64,000 nucleotides of DNA from Sphingobacterium sp. CZ-UAM (GTDB lineage: Bacteria; Bacteroidota; Bacteroidia; Sphingobacteriales; Sphingobacteriaceae): the NCBI RefSeq assembly GCF_002000245.1, contig NZ_MTCM01000001.1, positions 186,001 through 250,000 on the forward strand, in the 5' to 3' direction. Positions 61,545 to 64,000 of this stretch are shown in pieces. The translations under genes and the position numbers were made by a program. The notes under the pieces are model-generated. The model did not search any database, was not told the DNA's origin, and worked only from the letters and a program-made list of their open reading frames with translations. Numbering within the stretch: the first letter of the stretch is position 1; the number at the start of each line of letters is the position of its first letter.

Positions 61545-64000
61545 TTAACGTTCCAATAGAAATTCGGATAGGTTTTTGTCTGTTGGTATGCCCAGTTTTT
61601 TGCGTAAACGATAGCGCCTGATCTCGACCCCGCGTGTACTGATGTTAAGTAGCGAAGCAATCTCTTTACTGGACATATTGAGCCGCAAATAAGCACATAG
61701 TTTTAGATCATTGGGAACGAGATCCGGAAACTCCTGCTTTAATTTTTTAAAGAAATTCTCATGTGATTCATTGAAACTTTTCTCAAAAATATGCCAGTCG
61801 CGATCGTCGTTATGCGCATCTTCGATTAGCTTATTTATTTTTTTCAGTTCGTCCGAACTGAGCTTGTTTCCTTCAGCATCTTTGAGTTGCTTGAGTTCAT
61901 CGTGTAGATTGTTCAGCATTTCATTTTTATAAACAATATTGAGCGCAGCATTGGCCAATTCTTTATTTTTTAGACTGAGTTGATCCTCCAGCTGCTGGTT
62001 TTTTAATTTAATCCATTCCTTCTCCTGTTGTTCGGCATCTCTTTCCAATGCAATTTTCTTTTCCTCCAGCCATTTTCGCTTTGCCTGAAACTGTCTCTTC
62101 CTTTCTCGTTGAAGATTGAAGTTATAAATAAGATAGATCAAGCCCGTAACCATAAAGATATAGCAGATTTTTGCCCACCAGGATAGGTACCAGGGATATT
62201 TAATCGTAAAAGATATTGTCCGTATTTCTGAAGTCAGGCCGGTATTGGTTCTGGCCCTTATCTTAATTTCAAAATGCCCATAGGGTAGATTTGTGAAATC
62301 TTGATAAGCTGTTTCGCTCCAATCCGACCATTTATCTGAATAACCTTCCAGGTAATACTGATATTGTAAGGGAGAAGAAGAGTAATAGGGGCTTGAGAAA
62401 CTTACTCTCAGGTTATTCTCGGATGAAGCCAATCTGAGCTCAGCATTGGGTAGGATTGTTTCACCAGTTGTAAGGTTGGTCAATTGAGCAACCTGAGGTG
62501 GGGGCAATACAGATTTATAATTTTGACCTGAATTCCGATAGATGGCAAAGCCGTCGTCTAATCCGATAAGATAATAATGATTTTCGATCGGTAGGATGTT
62601 TTCATAATTGCTCATCATCCGATCCTGCAAGGGGCTCAGCAGGTTAGAATCGATTTTAAGCTTTCCTTTGCTATCAAAATCTACCTTGGCGATTCTTGTC
62701 TTTTGAATAAACCAATAGCTGTTGGTATTGATTGGAATGATCTTGTTTGAATTTTTATAACTTCCTAAAGCATTGTTTAATTCGTTTGCATAACTAAAGC
62801 GTTTGACGATATTATCAAACTGCATGAATCCACTATCCGTAGCAAAAACAAGGTTGTTTTCCAGCGTGTAAATACCCGTAAATCTTCTTTTGGAAGCAAG
62901 ACTATCTTGCCTTGATGTAAATTGAATTTGGACTTGTTGAAAGTTTGCGTCAAGACCAATTAACTGCACCTGTCCCCAGTCACCAATCCAGAATGAATGA
63001 TTGTCTTTTTGAGCAAGGAATCGGACAGGTTCTTTAATCGTGGAAAATTGTTGTACAAATCGCAGCTGCATATCATCAAAAACGAATTTTGATAATCCTG
63101 TATAATTCCCCTGAAGAATATTTTTTGTCCCGAATATAGGTCTGAATATCCAGCCGCCCGTAATTTCAGAAATTTTTTCCAGTTTACCGTTGACCAATCT
63201 AAAGGTTCCATCGTTGTGGCCGCAGATCAGTTCTGTACCGAATATAGCCAATGTCCAGACCTGACCATTTGAATTGGGCACTTGGGCAAAATCCAGGGAA
63301 TTATAATTGTTTAATCCTTTCCAGTGGCTGACAAATAAACCTTTATTGGTTCCTAGATAAATTTTCCCCTGATAGATAATAGAAGTATATACGGTACCTA
63401 TTTTTCCTGCAAAATCGGTGTAAAAAGATAAGGGGGAGTTGATTTCGATCCGGTCAATACCATTGTCCAGGCCGACCCAGATATTTTGTTGTCTGTCTTT
63501 CGCAATACTGAGTACAGTATTGTTCTGTAGACCATTATTCTTATTGATATGTTGGACGACTTCTCCATTTTTATTAATAATAATTACACCATTTTGGATG
63601 GTTCCAAAGGCATACTGTCCTCCAAATAAATAGATACCGTTGTTTATTTGGGATTGGATTAGGATTGAATTAGCAGCAATGGGCCAGGGTTTAATAGTCC
63701 CATTGGAATCCATAAGATAGAGCCCGTGACGGGCAGTTGCTATAATTGATCTATTTTTATCATAGGGCAATATGGCCAAGACATTTTTGTCTTTAAGTGC
63801 CGCCCTTCCTGGTACAGGTACTAATTTATCCGCTTTGAATTCATGTAAGCCACTCGGAAGTTGTTCAAAAAACAGCTGGCCGTTAAGTTGATGTGGAAAT
63901 AAGAAAGGCTCACCTTTAGCTGTAAGCGGTCTTATCGTATTATTTTCCCAGATATAGGCTTTGGAAAATGTATGAAAGAATACACGATGATCCTCCACAA
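61545..64000 (-). CDS. Y_Y_Y/beta-propeller LuxR-type regulator (5' end outside window)
   Basis: Membrane-spanning regulator; the visible part has 817 or more residues and runs off the window, so the N-terminus is missing. From the N-side: periplasmic beta-propeller with reg_prop-type repeats (NNTVLSIAKDRQQNIWVGLD, IYLGTNKGLFV). A Y_Y_Y domain follows (LQYQYYLEGYSDKWSDWSE, FTNLPYGHFEIKIRARTN), then a transmembrane helix (WWAKICYIFMVTGLIYLIY) and a coiled coil. The C-terminal LuxR HTH has LNMSSKEIASLLNISTRGVEIRRYRLRKKL. There is no kinase domain, so it is a one-component glycan sensor. It should activate the SusCD/GH144/GH3 operon just downstream. Confidence 0.92.
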   Translation of the reverse strand, partial: VEDHRVFFHTFSKAYIWENNTIRPLTAKGEPFLFPHQLNGQLFFEQLPSGLHEFKADKLVPVPGRAALKDKNVLAILPYDKNRSIIATARHGLYLMDSNGTIKPWPIAANSILIQSQINNGIYLFGGQYAFGTIQNGVIIINKNGEVVQHINKNNGLQNNTVLSIAKDRQQNIWVGLDNGIDRIEINSPLSFYTDFAGKIGTVYTSIIYQGKIYLGTNKGLFVSHWKGLNNYNSLDFAQVPNSNGQVWTLAIFGTELICGHNDGTFRLVNGKLEKISEITGGWIFRPIFGTKNILQGNYTGLSKFVFDDMQLRFVQQFSTIKEPVRFLAQKDNHSFWIGDWGQVQLIGLDANFQQVQIQFTSRQDSLASKRRFTGIYTLENNLVFATDSGFMQFDNIVKRFSYANELNNALGSYKNSNKIIPINTNSYWFIQKTRIAKVDFDSKGKLKIDSNLLSPLQDRMMSNYENILPIENHYYLIGLDDGFAIYRNSGQNYKSVLPPPQVAQLTNLTTGETILPNAELRLASSENNLRVSFSSPYYSSSPLQYQYYLEGYSDKWSDWSETAYQDFTNLPYGHFEIKIRARTNTGLTSEIRTISFTIKYPWYLSWWAKICYIFMVTGLIYLIYNFNLQRERKRQFQAKRKWLEEKKIALERDAEQQEKEWIKLKNQQLEDQLSLKNKELANAALNIVYKNEMLNNLHDELKQLKDAEGNKLSSDELKKINKLIEDAHNDDRDWHIFEKSFNESHENFFKKLKQEFPDLVPNDLKLCAYLRLNMSSKEIASLLNISTRGVEIRRYRLRKKLGIPTDKNLSEFLLER

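Noticed and set aside
1..64000. CRISPR arrays, rRNA genes, transposases, integrases or phage genes
   Set aside because: No regular spaced repeats, rRNA-like segments or such protein motifs were seen on either strand.

Overview
The window looks like a chromosomal segment of a Sphingobacterium-like member of the Bacteroidota. The evidence is three SusC/SusD outer-membrane uptake pairs, Bacteroidota-type promoters (TTTG, about 20 nt, TAnnTTTG), a tRNA gene without an encoded CCA end, low G+C, and long lipoprotein or signal-peptide leaders with weak Shine-Dalgarno sequences. No rRNA, CRISPR array, transposase or phage gene was seen. All family names come from reading motifs by eye; no database was searched.

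Layout. 1-7010: the 3' part of a susC gene, its susD, and two secreted thioredoxin-fold proteins. 7197-12816: mostly small minus-strand genes (FMN reductase, GNAT, WG-repeat-like protein, unknowns), a frameshifted and truncated NUDIX pseudogene, and tRNA-Met(CAT). 13153-18055: a membrane-anchored LytTR regulator, a two-gene RNA end-healing and sealing cassette (ATP-dependent RNA ligase plus HD-Pnk), folK and a Crp-like regulator. 18376-21189: a tandem DUF1080 protein and a Tat-exported Gfo/Idh/MocA oxidoreductase, probably for 3-keto-glycoside chemistry. 21719-22766: an HxlR regulator divergent from a quinone/NAD(P)H oxidoreductase.

22997-34567 forms a coherent unit. A complete 4-hydroxyproline catabolic operon (DapA-like deaminase, ketoglutarate-semialdehyde dehydrogenase, hydroxyproline epimerase, D-hydroxyproline dehydrogenase) converges on a three-peptidase operon (Xaa-Pro aminopeptidase, DPP-IV-like S9, M1). 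An AraC regulator is divergent from the peptidases. I infer a collagen/gelatin-peptide utilisation locus.

34890-39429: a FabF paralogue with a TetR regulator and matching operators, then a SufR-like Cys-rich regulator divergent from a Mn-type SOD, DUF2480 and FMN reductase operon, with large palindromes over the promoters. 39663-45831: a TPR histidine kinase and LuxR response regulator, cytochrome bd (cydAB) and a di-heme cytochrome c. 46027-52405: a SusC/SusD/sulfatase cluster with a long leader that holds a small open frame and a hairpin. 52752-64000: a minus-strand polysaccharide locus (Y_Y_Y/LuxR regulator, SusC, SusD, GH144-type enzyme, GH3 beta-glucosidase) that fits beta-1,2-glucan use.

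The most novel signal is a pair of nearly identical 74-bp units at 21585-21658 and 34772-34845 (minus strand). Each has its own Bacteroidota promoter, a dyad AGTGT-N7-ACACT inside the spacer, and an intrinsic terminator with a C-rich loop. They look like two copies of an undescribed small RNA of about 65 nt.
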